Source: Bacillota bacterium (GTDB lineage Bacteria; Bacillota; UBA4882; UBA10575). Taken from it: DNA of 39,864 nucleotides. Both the position numbers and the translations under genes were made by a program. Location of the stretch: positions 1 through 39,864 of the forward strand of contig JAAYGG010000039.1 in the NCBI GenBank assembly GCA_012727895.1, read 5' to 3'. Under the pieces are notes generated by a model that saw nothing but the letters and a program-made list of their open reading frames with translations, was not told where the DNA came from and did no database searches. The first letter of the stretch is position 1. Every line of letters starts with the position of its first letter. Positions 15,230-22,779 of the stretch are shown here, piece after piece.

Positions 15230-16406
15230 GAAGATGATCAGACCGGTCTGGGCGGAGGTGGATCTGGAAGCGATCCGGGAGAATATCCGGCAAATCCGGC
15301 GGTTTACCGCTCGGGGAGGAAAGGCGCCGGAGATCATGGCCGTGGTTAAGGCCGAGGCTTATGGCCACGGCGCTGTGGCTACAGCCAGGGCGGCCTTGGA
15401 AGCGGGCGCCACCCGGCTGGGGGTGGCCATGCCGGAAGAAGGGATCCTCCTGCGGGAAGCCGGGATCGACTGCCCGATCCTGGTTTTTACGCCGCTCCTC
15501 CCGGACCAGGCGGAGGCCTTTCTGGAGTACGGGCTGACCCCGACCATTGCCGGGGAGGAGGGCGCCCGGGCGCTCTCGGCGGCCACGGGCAGGCACGGGC
15601 GGAAGGCCCGGGTGCATATTAAGGTCGATACCGGTATGGGGCGTGTCGGGGTCCCGCCGGCGGAGGCGCCGGGCTTGGCCCGGAAGGTTGCCGCCCTGCC
15701 CAACCTGGAAGTGGAAGGGGTTTATTCCCATTTCGCCACCGCCGACGAGGCGGATCTCTCCTTTGCCTACCACCAACTGGACCTCTTCAAGGAAGTCCTT
15801 AAGAACCTGGAAGAAGCAGGGGTGAAAATTCCCCTGAGGCATATAGCGAACAGCGGGGCCATTATCAACCTGCCGGAGAGCTATTTTGACCTGGTCCGGC
15901 CCGGGATTATCATCTACGGCCTCTACCCTTCGGAGGAAACGCCCCGCGACCGGCTGCCGCTCAAACCGGCCTTGTCGTTAAAGGCCCGGGTTATTCAGGT
16001 GAAGCGGGTCCCGCCGGGGACCGGGATCAGTTACGGCCAGATCTACCATACCCAAAAAGCAACAAACATTGTCACCCTGCCGCTGGGTTATGCCGACGGC
16101 TGGAGCCGATTATTATCGGGAAAAGCCCGGGTTTTGCTGAAAGGAAAGTCCTTCCCCCTGGTGGGCCGGGTCTGTATGGACCAGTGCATGGCCGATGTGG
16201 GGGACTTGGAGGTGGAACCGGGGGAAGAAGCGGTCTTAATCGGGCGCCAGGGAGAGGAAGAGATCTCTGCGGACGAAGTGGCCGGGCTTTTGGGGACAAT
16301 CAACTATGAAGTGGTCTGCATGCTCAGCGACCGGGTGCCCCGGGTTTGGTTGCACGCCGGTTCCCGGGAAAAAGATGAAAAAAAGATAAAAGTAGTTGAC
16401 AAATGA
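15216..16406 (+). CDS. alr: Alanine racemase
   Basis: 396 residues, fold-type III PLP enzyme that makes D-alanine for peptidoglycan. IMAVVKAEAYGHGAVA holds the PLP lysine, HIKVDTGMGRVGV and VEGVYSHFATADE line the barrel, RPGIIIYGLYP binds the phosphate, and GISYGQIY supplies the second catalytic tyrosine; MDQCM is the substrate-binding loop. GTG 15216 is chosen because AGAGGGGG lies 8 bases upstream; it overlaps the nnr end by 14 bases. The last codons contain the -35 box of the next promoter. Confidence 0.95.
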   Translation: MARYEKMIRPVWAEVDLEAIRENIRQIRRFTARGGKAPEIMAVVKAEAYGHGAVATARAALEAGATRLGVAMPEEGILLREAGIDCPILVFTPLLPDQAEAFLEYGLTPTIAGEEGARALSAATGRHGRKARVHIKVDTGMGRVGVPPAEAPGLARKVAALPNLEVEGVYSHFATADEADLSFAYHQLDLFKEVLKNLEEAGVKIPLRHIANSGAIINLPESYFDLVRPGIIIYGLYPSEETPRDRLPLKPALSLKARVIQVKRVPPGTGISYGQIYHTQKATNIVTLPLGYADGWSRLLSGKARVLLKGKSFPLVGRVCMDQCMADVGDLEVEPGEEAVLIGRQGEEEISADEVAGLLGTINYEVVCMLSDRVPRVWLHAGSREKDEKKIKVVDK

Positions 16407-16424
16407 AATATTTTTTGTTATTCT
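16396..16424 (+). promoter_or_regulatory. Promoter of the c-di-GMP-II riboswitch operon
   Basis: Consensus TTGACA (16396-16401), 17-base spacer and TATTCT (16419-16424). The -35 box lies inside the last codons of alr. Predicted transcription start is about 16431, some 28 bases before the riboswitch P1 stem. Confidence 0.8.
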
Positions 16425-16458
16425 CTTTAAAAGAGAAAAATTTCATCAGTGACCTTGG

Positions 16459-16553
16459 ATTAGCGAAGCAATGATCTCCAGGTAACATGTGGTCACTTGG
16501 CCTGGAAGGAGCGAGTAGTGAAACCGGCGCTAATGATTTGGCGTCGGTTTTTT
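16459..16553 (+). promoter_or_regulatory. Cyclic-di-GMP class II riboswitch with overlapping terminator
   Basis: The aptamer shows the class II landmarks in order: GCGAAGCAATGAT, then TCACTTGG, then GAGTAGTGAAACCGGC. P1 is a perfect 7-bp stem, ATTAGCG (16459-16465) with CGCTAAT (16528-16534). The expression platform is AAACCGGCGC (16521-16530) pairing with GCGTCGGTTT (16541-16550), one G-U, followed by a T run to 16553. It shares bases 16528-16530 with P1, so ligand binding should hold P1 closed, block the terminator and switch the genes on. This logic is inferred from the pairings. Confidence 0.88.
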
Positions 16554-16604
16554 GATGCTCGGAATTACCAGTGAGAGTAGATATTACAAGGGGGGGTATT
16601 GATT

Positions 16605-17099
16605 TTGAAGCGGACAAGCATTATCCTGTTGGCTTGCGTGTTAACCCTTTTGGTGGCCGGGACGGCAATGGCAGCTGAATATCAAGCCGACCATAAACTG
16701 AAGGTCACCGTCCCCGAAGAGATCAAGCTTGAATTGGCCCAGGCGGGCGAGACCATTGACCTTGGAGATATTACAGGAGCCGGTACATATTTGTCGGATA
16801 ACTCATTCACCTTGACGTACCGGTGCAACAAAAAAGTCGATTGGCAATTGAAAGTTGAGGGTACGAAGTTTACTAGCGGGGATGGGGAGGAATTGCCGGT
16901 TAGTGCGTTGAATATTAAGATCGAAGACGGCAGGAACTATAACATCCTGAGCCGTGAAGTTACCATTGATTCCCGCGCAGATACGGGGGCAAAGGAAAAG
17001 ACGATCGAGTTCCGTTACGAACTCCAGGTTGACAACTTCGATGATGTCTATGCCGGCGTATACACCAATACAGTCACTTACACGCTGTTTGTGCCCTGA
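16605..17099 (+). CDS. Secreted beta-rich subunit 1 (pilin-like candidate)
   Basis: 164 residues. A Sec signal peptide (to about residue 23, AMA|AE) is followed by a single all-beta domain. Features shared with the three other small secreted proteins of this locus: IDLGDITGAGTY near residue 51, a VDWQLKVEGTKF motif with Trp80, LPVSALNIKIEDG after it, and a C-terminus made of one last alternating strand (AGVYTNTVTYTLFVP). That ending resembles subunits of spore-coat-U/archaic chaperone-usher type, but I do not recognise a named family with certainty. TTG 16605 is preferred over 16599 because AAGGGGGG is 8 bases upstream. It is the first gene after the class II c-di-GMP switch. Confidence 0.75.
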   Translation: MKRTSIILLACVLTLLVAGTAMAAEYQADHKLKVTVPEEIKLELAQAGETIDLGDITGAGTYLSDNSFTLTYRCNKKVDWQLKVEGTKFTSGDGEELPVSALNIKIEDGRNYNILSREVTIDSRADTGAKEKTIEFRYELQVDNFDDVYAGVYTNTVTYTLFVP

Positions 17100-17132
17100 C
17101 TAAGCCAACCAAAACACGGGGGCATATAATAC

Positions 17133-17990
17133 ATGCATATAACAGATATAATGACGAAGCAAAAACCGTTACGAAAAAAACGGCAAAACTGGTATGCGCT
17201 TTTTCTGCTCACCTCTTTGGTGGGCTTTTTTGCCTTGACGGCGGGAACGGCGTTTGCCATGAATGTTTCGATCTCCCCGCCCCGCTGGGAAATAACGGTA
17301 GAACCCGGCGGCAATGTGGAGGGCACCTTTGAAGTAACCGGTGCGGCCGACCGGGATCTCCGGGTGAAGATCTATTTTCAAGACTGGCGGTTCAACCACA
17401 AGGGCGAGGTGGAGTTTTTACCCACCGTTGGTCCCCGTTCGGTTATTCCCTGGCTCCAGATTGAGCCCGCAGAAATGCTTGTTCCCGCCGGTGAAGAGCG
17501 GATCTTCAAGATTTTTGGAACTGTCCCGCCGGAGACGGCTGGCGGCGATTACTGGAGCGGCTTTTTTGTCGAGACGGTACCGGATGCCCCGCAAAGGGGC
17601 TCCGGGATGGTGGTGACCGGCCGGGTAGGCGGGGGCGTCTTCCTCACGGTCCGCGGGGAAGCAACAAAGGCGGGGAGAATAAAGGATTTTGCTGTCACGT
17701 GGGAAAACGGCCTTTCCGGCCGGGTGCTCTTTGCCAACCTCGGGGATACGCAATTGTACCCGTCCGGACGGGTGGAGGTCAGGGATAGCCGGGGGAAAAC
17801 AGTAAAAAGGCTCTCCCTGCCGGAAACGGTGGTTTTGCCCGGCGGCGAGCGGGAACTGGTCTTTGCAGAAACCATGGCCTTACCGGCCGGGGATTATGTG
17901 GTCCTGGCGATCCTGGACTACGGCGGCGAGAAATTATTGGGGGCCCAAGCCCTGTTAAAAGTGGACATACCGGAAGAAGAGGAAAGATGA
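17133..17990 (+). CDS. Exported PapD/WxLIP-like chaperone candidate
   Basis: 285 residues with a signal peptide (basic n-region, hydrophobic core, TAFA|MNV at about residue 42). The first Ig-like domain (about 43-150) runs SISPPRWEITVEPGGNVEG, KIYFQDWRF, EPAEMLVPAGEERIFKIFG and AGGDYWSGFFVE, the layout of the N-terminal domain of fimbrial chaperones and of DUF916-type WxL-interacting proteins. A second beta domain (about 165-275) includes PSGRVEVRDSRGKTV and PAGDYVVLAILDYGG. A soluble acidic tail follows. No membrane anchor is seen at the C-terminus, unlike WxLIP proteins, which favours a soluble periplasmic helper for the small subunits encoded on both sides. Function is inferred. Confidence 0.65.
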   Translation: MHITDIMTKQKPLRKKRQNWYALFLLTSLVGFFALTAGTAFAMNVSISPPRWEITVEPGGNVEGTFEVTGAADRDLRVKIYFQDWRFNHKGEVEFLPTVGPRSVIPWLQIEPAEMLVPAGEERIFKIFGTVPPETAGGDYWSGFFVETVPDAPQRGSGMVVTGRVGGGVFLTVRGEATKAGRIKDFAVTWENGLSGRVLFANLGDTQLYPSGRVEVRDSRGKTVKRLSLPETVVLPGGERELVFAETMALPAGDYVVLAILDYGGEKLLGAQALLKVDIPEEEER

Positions 17991-18004
17991 GGTGAGAGCG
18001 GGTG

Positions 18005-18556
18005 ATGAAAAAGAACCACCGACGCCCGCAGGAGGGTGCGTATAGATACACCGGCGCCCATGCGCGCAAGCGGGCGTGGGCGTGGCTGGCCGTCTCTCTT
18101 GTTCTGCTTTGTTCCTCCTCTGTATTTGCGGCCGAGTTTACCCTGAAATTTACGGTTCCGCCCCGCGCCGAGTTTTATCTCTCCACCGACTATGTTGACC
18201 TCGGCCTGCCGAAGACTGACGGCAGGGGTACTTATTTCGAAGGGAAGGATGTGGTCTTCCTTTCTTTCCGGACCAATATCCCTTCCCAGTGGAAGATCCA
18301 CATCTCGGGGAGGGATTTCCGGGGCCCGGCAGGGACTTCAATCCCCATCAGCCGTTTGCTGTGGAAAATAGGAACAGGAGAATACCGTTCCATGCCTTCC
18401 GAGGGGGAATCCGGGTTGGTGATGGATTGGCGTGACTTTACAGAGGAGATTCTCACCGGACAGCACCTCCCCATCTCTTACTACCTGGAGTTGACGGGCG
18501 ATGAATATGAAGGGGAGTATACCAGCATCATCACATATTCCCTGTTTTTACCCTGA
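18005..18556 (+). CDS. Secreted beta-rich subunit 2 (pilin-like candidate)
   Basis: 183 residues. The signal peptide has an unusually long basic n-region (RKRAWAWLAVSLVLL core, FA|AEF at about 42). The mature part repeats the family plan: YVDLGLPKTDGRGTYF, SQWKIHISGRDF with Trp96, IPISRLLWKIGTG, and a last strand YEGEYTSIITYSLFLP ending exactly at the C-terminus. ATG 18005 has better spacing to GGTGAG (17991-17996) than the adjacent GTG 18002. It is 14 bases after the chaperone candidate and surely cotranscribed. Confidence 0.72.
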   Translation: MKKNHRRPQEGAYRYTGAHARKRAWAWLAVSLVLLCSSSVFAAEFTLKFTVPPRAEFYLSTDYVDLGLPKTDGRGTYFEGKDVVFLSFRTNIPSQWKIHISGRDFRGPAGTSIPISRLLWKIGTGEYRSMPSEGESGLVMDWRDFTEEILTGQHLPISYYLELTGDEYEGEYTSIITYSLFLP

Positions 18557-18596
18557 TTTTCACCCCGGAAACGATTAGGAAAGAAGGTGAAGGGGT

Positions 18597-19085
18597 TTGT
18601 GGAAAAAGGTACCGGTCCTTTTGGCAATAGTGGTTATTCTCTTCCCGGGTGTGGCCTTTGGCGGGCTTTATGACTACGACCCTGAATTCAACGCCTGGTT
18701 GTTGCTTTTCCCCGGTGAGGTTAATCTGGGACTGCCGCAACGGCATCCATCCGGTGGCGACTATTGGGAAACAAGAAGCCCCCTTAATATTGCTTTCCAG
18801 TGTTTGCGGTTCAGGCGGGGCTGGCAGGTAAGTATTAACGGCGGGGATTTCAAGTCGGGAAATCATACCATCAGGCGTCAAGAGATGGAATGGCGGGTTT
18901 CTCCGGGCAACTATGAATCGATGAAACCTGCAGGCCAGGAGGTGATCCTTGCCCGGTCTCAGGACTACCCCGGGTACGAGTGGGGCTTGTTTTACTTCAT
19001 GCTTAATTTCCGGATGCTCCTCGACGAATGGGCGCCGGCCGGGGAATATAGCAGCGAAATGCGGGTAACATTTTTCTGCTGGTAA
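18597..19085 (+). CDS. Secreted beta-rich subunit 3 (pilin-like candidate)
   Basis: 162 residues, start TTG 18597 with GAAGGTGA 6 bases upstream. Signal peptide MWKKVPVLLAIVVILF ending VAFG|G. The mature protein follows the same plan as its neighbours (EVNLGLPQRHPSGGDYW, RGWQVSINGGDF with Trp76, MEWRVSPGNYESM), but is the most divergent: the end is AGEYSSEMRVTFFCW, aromatic-rich and with cysteine near the C-terminus (another, QCLRF, lies at residue 69), which could form a disulfide. It might be a tip or anchor variant. Last gene of the class II-switched operon. Confidence 0.7.
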   Translation: MWKKVPVLLAIVVILFPGVAFGGLYDYDPEFNAWLLLFPGEVNLGLPQRHPSGGDYWETRSPLNIAFQCLRFRRGWQVSINGGDFKSGNHTIRRQEMEWRVSPGNYESMKPAGQEVILARSQDYPGYEWGLFYFMLNFRMLLDEWAPAGEYSSEMRVTFFCW

Positions 19086-19127
19086 TGACAGGATCTTTTG
19101 TAACAGAAGGTTTTTCCATGGAGGGTA

Positions 19128-19156
19128 TTGACAGGACCTTCATTCTGATATATACT
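19128..19156 (+). promoter_or_regulatory. Promoter of the c-di-GMP-I riboswitch transcript
   Basis: Consensus TTGACA (19128-19133), 17-base spacer, TATACT (19151-19156). Independent of the upstream operon promoter; transcription start near 19163. Confidence 0.85.
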
Positions 19157-19211
19157 GGACTTACTAGACAACTGAATATTTGGATACCCAACGGGTAAGA
19201 TACAGTTGATT

Positions 19212-19339
19212 AACCTAAAGGTTTCCGAAAAGGCAAACCCGTCGAAAGGCGGGGACGCAAAGCTACGGATCTAAAGTGACGCGCAGTTCACCAGGATCGC
19301 CGGGCCGCCGAAGAACCTATTTTTTCTTCCCCGGTTTTT
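19212..19339 (+). promoter_or_regulatory. Cyclic-di-GMP class I (GEMM) riboswitch
   Basis: The GEMM signature is plain: AAGGCAAACC (19230-19239), CGAAAGG, GGGGACGCAAAGCTACGG (19251-19268), ATCTAAAG, and the second-stem strand GGATCGCCGGGCCGCC (19294-19309). P1 can form between AGGTTT (19219-19224) and GAACCT (19313-19318). A possible terminator uses CCGGG (19300-19304) with CCCGG (19330-19334) and GAAG (19310-19313) with CTTC (19326-19329), ending in TTTTT (19335-19339); it would need bases held by the folded aptamer, so ligand binding should turn the gene on. The aptamer is secure, the platform is inferred. Confidence 0.9.
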
Positions 19340-19371
19340 CCGGTGTTCCTGCCGGTAAAGGGGTGTTAAAA

Positions 19372-19869
19372 ATGATGGTGAAGAACCTCATGAAAACGGC
19401 AGGGCGGGCGCGTACAAGCGCCTTATTTTTTTCCCTTCTTTTAGTAATCGCGCTCTCCCTTCCGGTGCAAGCAGGACAGGAGTCCGCCGGTCACCGCCTG
19501 GCCGTACGGGTTCCGCCGGTACTCCAGGTAGAAACCGACGATTTTGAGTTGGTTTTTGCCCGGGGCCGCACGGTGGAACAGGCCAAGATCCGGATCCTCT
19601 CCAACCAAAAAAGCACGTGGCAACTGAGGATCAAAGGCGGAAATGGCGGGGAATTCCCGCTGGCGCGGGTGGAGTGGTCACTGGACGGGAAAGACTGGGC
19701 CGAACTTTCCTCGTTGCCTAGCCCGTTGTTGTCCGGAGGCCATACGGGAGGATGGCGGGAGATTGAGATCCATTTCCGGCTCACCCTTCCGGAAGAAAAA
19801 TCCGCCGTGGCGTCAATGGACGCGTCGGAATACCGTGTACAGCTGGCCTATGACCTGATCGTCTTCTGA
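19372..19869 (+). CDS. Secreted beta-rich subunit 4 (pilin-like candidate), c-di-GMP-I controlled
   Basis: 165 residues. Signal peptide core TSALFFSLLLVIALSL, cleavage near VQA|GQ at about residue 34. The mature domain has LAVRVPPVLQVETDDF, STWQLRIKGGNG with Trp83, FPLARVEWSLDGK, and a final strand ASEYRVQLAYDLIVF that reaches the C-terminus, as in subunits 1-3. AAAGGGG lies 8 bases before ATG 19372. It is alone behind its own promoter and riboswitch, so its level can be set apart from the other subunits. Tail-to-tail with the beta-barrel gene, 14 bases apart. Confidence 0.72.
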   Translation: MMVKNLMKTAGRARTSALFFSLLLVIALSLPVQAGQESAGHRLAVRVPPVLQVETDDFELVFARGRTVEQAKIRILSNQKSTWQLRIKGGNGGEFPLARVEWSLDGKDWAELSSLPSPLLSGGHTGGWREIEIHFRLTLPEEKSAVASMDASEYRVQLAYDLIVF

Positions 19870-19883
19870 CACTGTCGATTGGG

Positions 19884-22559
19884 CTAGAAATAGGTGAAAT
19901 CGATCTCGCGCTCTTCTTCGTAGAGCGGGAAGAGGAGTAAAAACGGGGTTGAGTCTTGCTCTATGGTCAGGAGAACCGGTTCGGCTGTGGTGAACCCGGG
20001 CAGGGTTTCGGCAACGGCCTCCAGGCGGTAACTGCCGGGGGAAAGGCCGGGCAGGAAGAAGGAGCCGTCCGGGTTTGTTGTCAAGGTGACGAGGGGTTCG
20101 TCGCCGCCCACCGGGTAAAGCAGGAGTTGTACCCGGCCGGCCGCCGGTTCATCCGGGTCGGGCAGGCCGTTTCTATTTTGATCGGTAAAGGCCAAGCCTT
20201 GCAGGTCCAGCGGCGGCAGGACGGGGACTTCTACAGCCAGGATCCGGTTTTCCTTCAGGCTAACCTGTTTTGCCGCAGGCGTAAGATAGCCAGTACCTTC
20301 CCTTGGGGAAAAGGCGAGGAGGTATTCGCCTTTTTTCAAACGGGAAAGGCGGAAATAGCCGCGATTATCGGTGACGGTTTTCTCCTCTCCGTCGAGGACA
20401 ACGGCGACCCCGGGGATTCCCGGTTCACCCGGGTCGAACTGGCCGTTCCGGTTCCGGTCCAGGAAAACCCGGCCTTCGACGCCTCCCCAAGGCGCCGGGA
20501 AGAAGTACAGGTCGCGGTGGAAGAGATAGAGTTCGATCTTGGATAAGGTGGTTTCCCTCTCCTCCAAGCGGGTGGTGGCCCGGAGCTGCAGGAAGGTGCC
20601 GGGGGTAAACCAATAGCCGGTGGCGGCCTGCAACGAATAGTAACCGGAGGTAAGAGGGGAATCGTGGAAAAAGATGCTGCCATAACCCTCCCAGTTTGAA
20701 TAGAGCAAGTGGTACCATCTCAAACCCAGGGCCAGGGGGGAGGAGAAGCCGGTGGGCGTATCCTCCCAGTGTTGCTCGTAGGCGGCTTCCAGGTAGGAAG
20801 AGGTAAAGAACCAACGGCGCAGGCGGCCGTAAACGCCCACGGTATCGGTGGCGCCTTTCCGGCTCCAGGAAAGGGCCGCCGTCCCCTGGAAGTCGTTGGC
20901 TGCCGGCTGCCGCCATTCGTTGGAGAAACCGAGTTCAGCGCCTTTCTCTATCTGGCCGTACAGGTCCTGCCTGTAGCGGAGGAGCAGGTAGGAACCGGAG
21001 AAAGAAAAGCGGTTTTGCAGGGTATAACTGGTCCGCGGTTTCCGGTCCACGGTGGCAACACGGAAGGTTGCCCCCGGTTCCAGGGTCAGGCGGGGAGAAA
21101 GGTAATATTCGATATTTAAATCGGCCGCGCCAAAACTCGTACCGTACCCGCCGGTATATGCGCTCTCGTCCTCCTCACCCGGCCAGTATTCAAAATGGAA
21201 GTTCCTCCCCCCGGAGAGGGAGGCGATAAACCGCCAGTCCAGCGCCGATCTTTGCAGGGAGAACTCGCCCTGGTTCAAAAGGCCGTTTTCATCAAAACCC
21301 AGGGCGTGCCGGTAAGTCCAGCGCCAATCCTGGAAAGCCACGGGGGAATAGCGGGTTTCCAGAACCCCGTGGAGACGGTATTCTTCCAAAGGAACCACCA
21401 GGAGCCAACGGAGGTTTTCTTTCGGCTGATCAATGATCCCCCCCAACCAGGTGGGGCCGAAGAAGTCTTGACCCGCGCCCAGCCAGAAACTCCAGGGTTG
21501 GGCGCCCCGGGATTGCAGGTAGAGGTTGGCCGCGCTCGATGGTGGAGAGATCAACCCGGGCCATCCGGAAGAGAACCGCCCGGCCTGCATATACCATTGG
21601 TCCCCGGTGAGCGCGAGGAAAAGAGCGGAAGGGGAGAAAAACCCCTCCTCACTCTCTCCGGCCAGGTAGAAGTTGTAGTGAAGCAAGGGATGGATTTCAC
21701 CGTTGAACCCGAGGGTGGTCGCCCAGTCAAGAAAGGATGCCGGGCCCCGGGGCGGGGCCAGGGTCAAACTGAAATTGGAGTAAAGCGGGATGAGGTTCTC
21801 CCTTTCTACGGGCTGGTGGGATCTCCGGACCACGATGGAGAACCGGTACTCCCCGGTGCTCGCTCCGGCATATTCATCTGCAGCCGCTGTTACCAGCAGG
21901 TACAAGGGATCGACGGTGCCGGCAGCGGCGGTTGGCGGGATAGTCACCTGGAGGTGGATAGTGCTCCTCTCACCCGGCGCCAGGGTAACACCGGCGGTCT
22001 CCAAATTCACCCGCCACCGCTTTTCCGAGACCGCCTGCAGGGTGAAACTCCGGGTGATGCTGCCATCGTTGACCAAGGTGACCGGGATCTGCACCATTTC
22101 TCCAGGCTGGCCGGTGATCCTCTCCGGGTACAGACAGGAGAAGCTGGTGGTAATACGGACCTTGGTGGTGAGGTTGTAGGAAGCGGAGAACTCCGGGCCG
22201 GTAAAACTCACGGCCAGGGAATCTCCGGTCCCGCCATAGGCGGTGTCGGGGATCCATACGGTAACCGCGAAGAGTCCTTGCCCGCCGGGGGGAATAGTAA
22301 TCTCTTCCTCACTTGTCAGCAACGGCCAGTCTTGCGCAGAAACGGCCGCCGCGGTGAGGGTCGTTCCGGTGGCGGATTGGTTCCGGATTTGAAATAGATA
22401 TGTAATAAATTCACCCGGTTCTCCCTCCTGTTCGGAAGGGACAGAAACAACCAGGGCGGGGGAGGAGATATCTTCCGCCTCCGCACCGTAAACCGGGGTG
22501 AAAAGCGAAAAAGCAAAAATCAATATTATGCTGCTTAAACAAGAAGCAATTTGTTTCAT
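19884..22559 (-). CDS. Large exported beta-barrel protein with Ig-like and SdrD-B-like domains (usher-like candidate)
   Basis: 891 residues. Signal peptide KQIASCLSSIILIFAFSLF, cleavage near VYG|AE at about residue 25. Residues 35-250 hold two NEW3/CARDB-like Ig domains (PGEFITYLFQIRNQS, PGEMVQIPVTLVNDGS). Residues about 255-690 are a long run of amphipathic, aromatic-rich strands (LHYNFYLAGE, DQWYMQAGRF, ANLYLQSRG, GAELGFSNEWRQ) as in an outer-membrane barrel. Two SdrD-B-like Ca-binding Ig domains follow (DRNRNGQFDPGEPG near 700; DQNRNGLPDPDEPA near 790). The last residues are DFTYF, with a terminal Phe. A barrel flanked by Ig domains beside a chaperone-like gene and small subunits suggests an exporter analogous to ushers, but no usher family signature is claimed. 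Start ATG 22559 follows GGGAGGA. Confidence 0.7.
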   Translation of the reverse strand: MKQIASCLSSIILIFAFSLFTPVYGAEAEDISSPALVVSVPSEQEGEPGEFITYLFQIRNQSATGTTLTAAAVSAQDWPLLTSEEEITIPPGGQGLFAVTVWIPDTAYGGTGDSLAVSFTGPEFSASYNLTTKVRITTSFSCLYPERITGQPGEMVQIPVTLVNDGSITRSFTLQAVSEKRWRVNLETAGVTLAPGERSTIHLQVTIPPTAAAGTVDPLYLLVTAAADEYAGASTGEYRFSIVVRRSHQPVERENLIPLYSNFSLTLAPPRGPASFLDWATTLGFNGEIHPLLHYNFYLAGESEEGFFSPSALFLALTGDQWYMQAGRFSSGWPGLISPPSSAANLYLQSRGAQPWSFWLGAGQDFFGPTWLGGIIDQPKENLRWLLVVPLEEYRLHGVLETRYSPVAFQDWRWTYRHALGFDENGLLNQGEFSLQRSALDWRFIASLSGGRNFHFEYWPGEEDESAYTGGYGTSFGAADLNIEYYLSPRLTLEPGATFRVATVDRKPRTSYTLQNRFSFSGSYLLLRYRQDLYGQIEKGAELGFSNEWRQPAANDFQGTAALSWSRKGATDTVGVYGRLRRWFFTSSYLEAAYEQHWEDTPTGFSSPLALGLRWYHLLYSNWEGYGSIFFHDSPLTSGYYSLQAATGYWFTPGTFLQLRATTRLEERETTLSKIELYLFHRDLYFFPAPWGGVEGRVFLDRNRNGQFDPGEPGIPGVAVVLDGEEKTVTDNRGYFRLSRLKKGEYLLAFSPREGTGYLTPAAKQVSLKENRILAVEVPVLPPLDLQGLAFTDQNRNGLPDPDEPAAGRVQLLLYPVGGDEPLVTLTTNPDGSFFLPGLSPGSYRLEAVAETLPGFTTAEPVLLTIEQDSTPFLLLFPLYEEEREIDFTYF

Positions 22560-22682
22560 TTTTTGGTATTCCTCCCATAGAGATGAATACTTCGAAAAAA
22601 AAACAAATAATCCTGCCGGCCTTCTGAAAAAGTTGTTCTCTTGAATTCTCATGAGCAAACCAATAAATCCTCCCTCCCTTTT

Positions 22683-22716
22683 GCCCGGTAAAAAACCGGG
22701 CGTTTTTCTTTTTTTT
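22683..22716 (+). terminator. Hairpin with T tract in the barrel/lipoprotein divergent region
   Basis: GCCCGGT (22683-22689) pairs with ACCGGGC (22695-22701) and is followed by GTTTTTCTTTTTTTT. It is oriented to stop + strand transcription, although no complete gene lies upstream on that strand within 2.8 kb; it is 65 bases before the lipoprotein start. It may be an attenuator, the end of a short RNA, or a barrier between divergent units. Confidence 0.65.
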
Positions 22717-22779
22717 GTTCTTTTTTGGCGGCGCGGGGAAGAATATTCCCAAGAAAGAATAATGGGAGGACGAGGTCTT

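Noticed and set aside
16611-16637. Lipoprotein signal in subunit 1 (LLAC near residue 11)
   Set aside because: The hydrophobic core continues well past the cysteine and a better signal peptidase I site (AMA|AE) follows.
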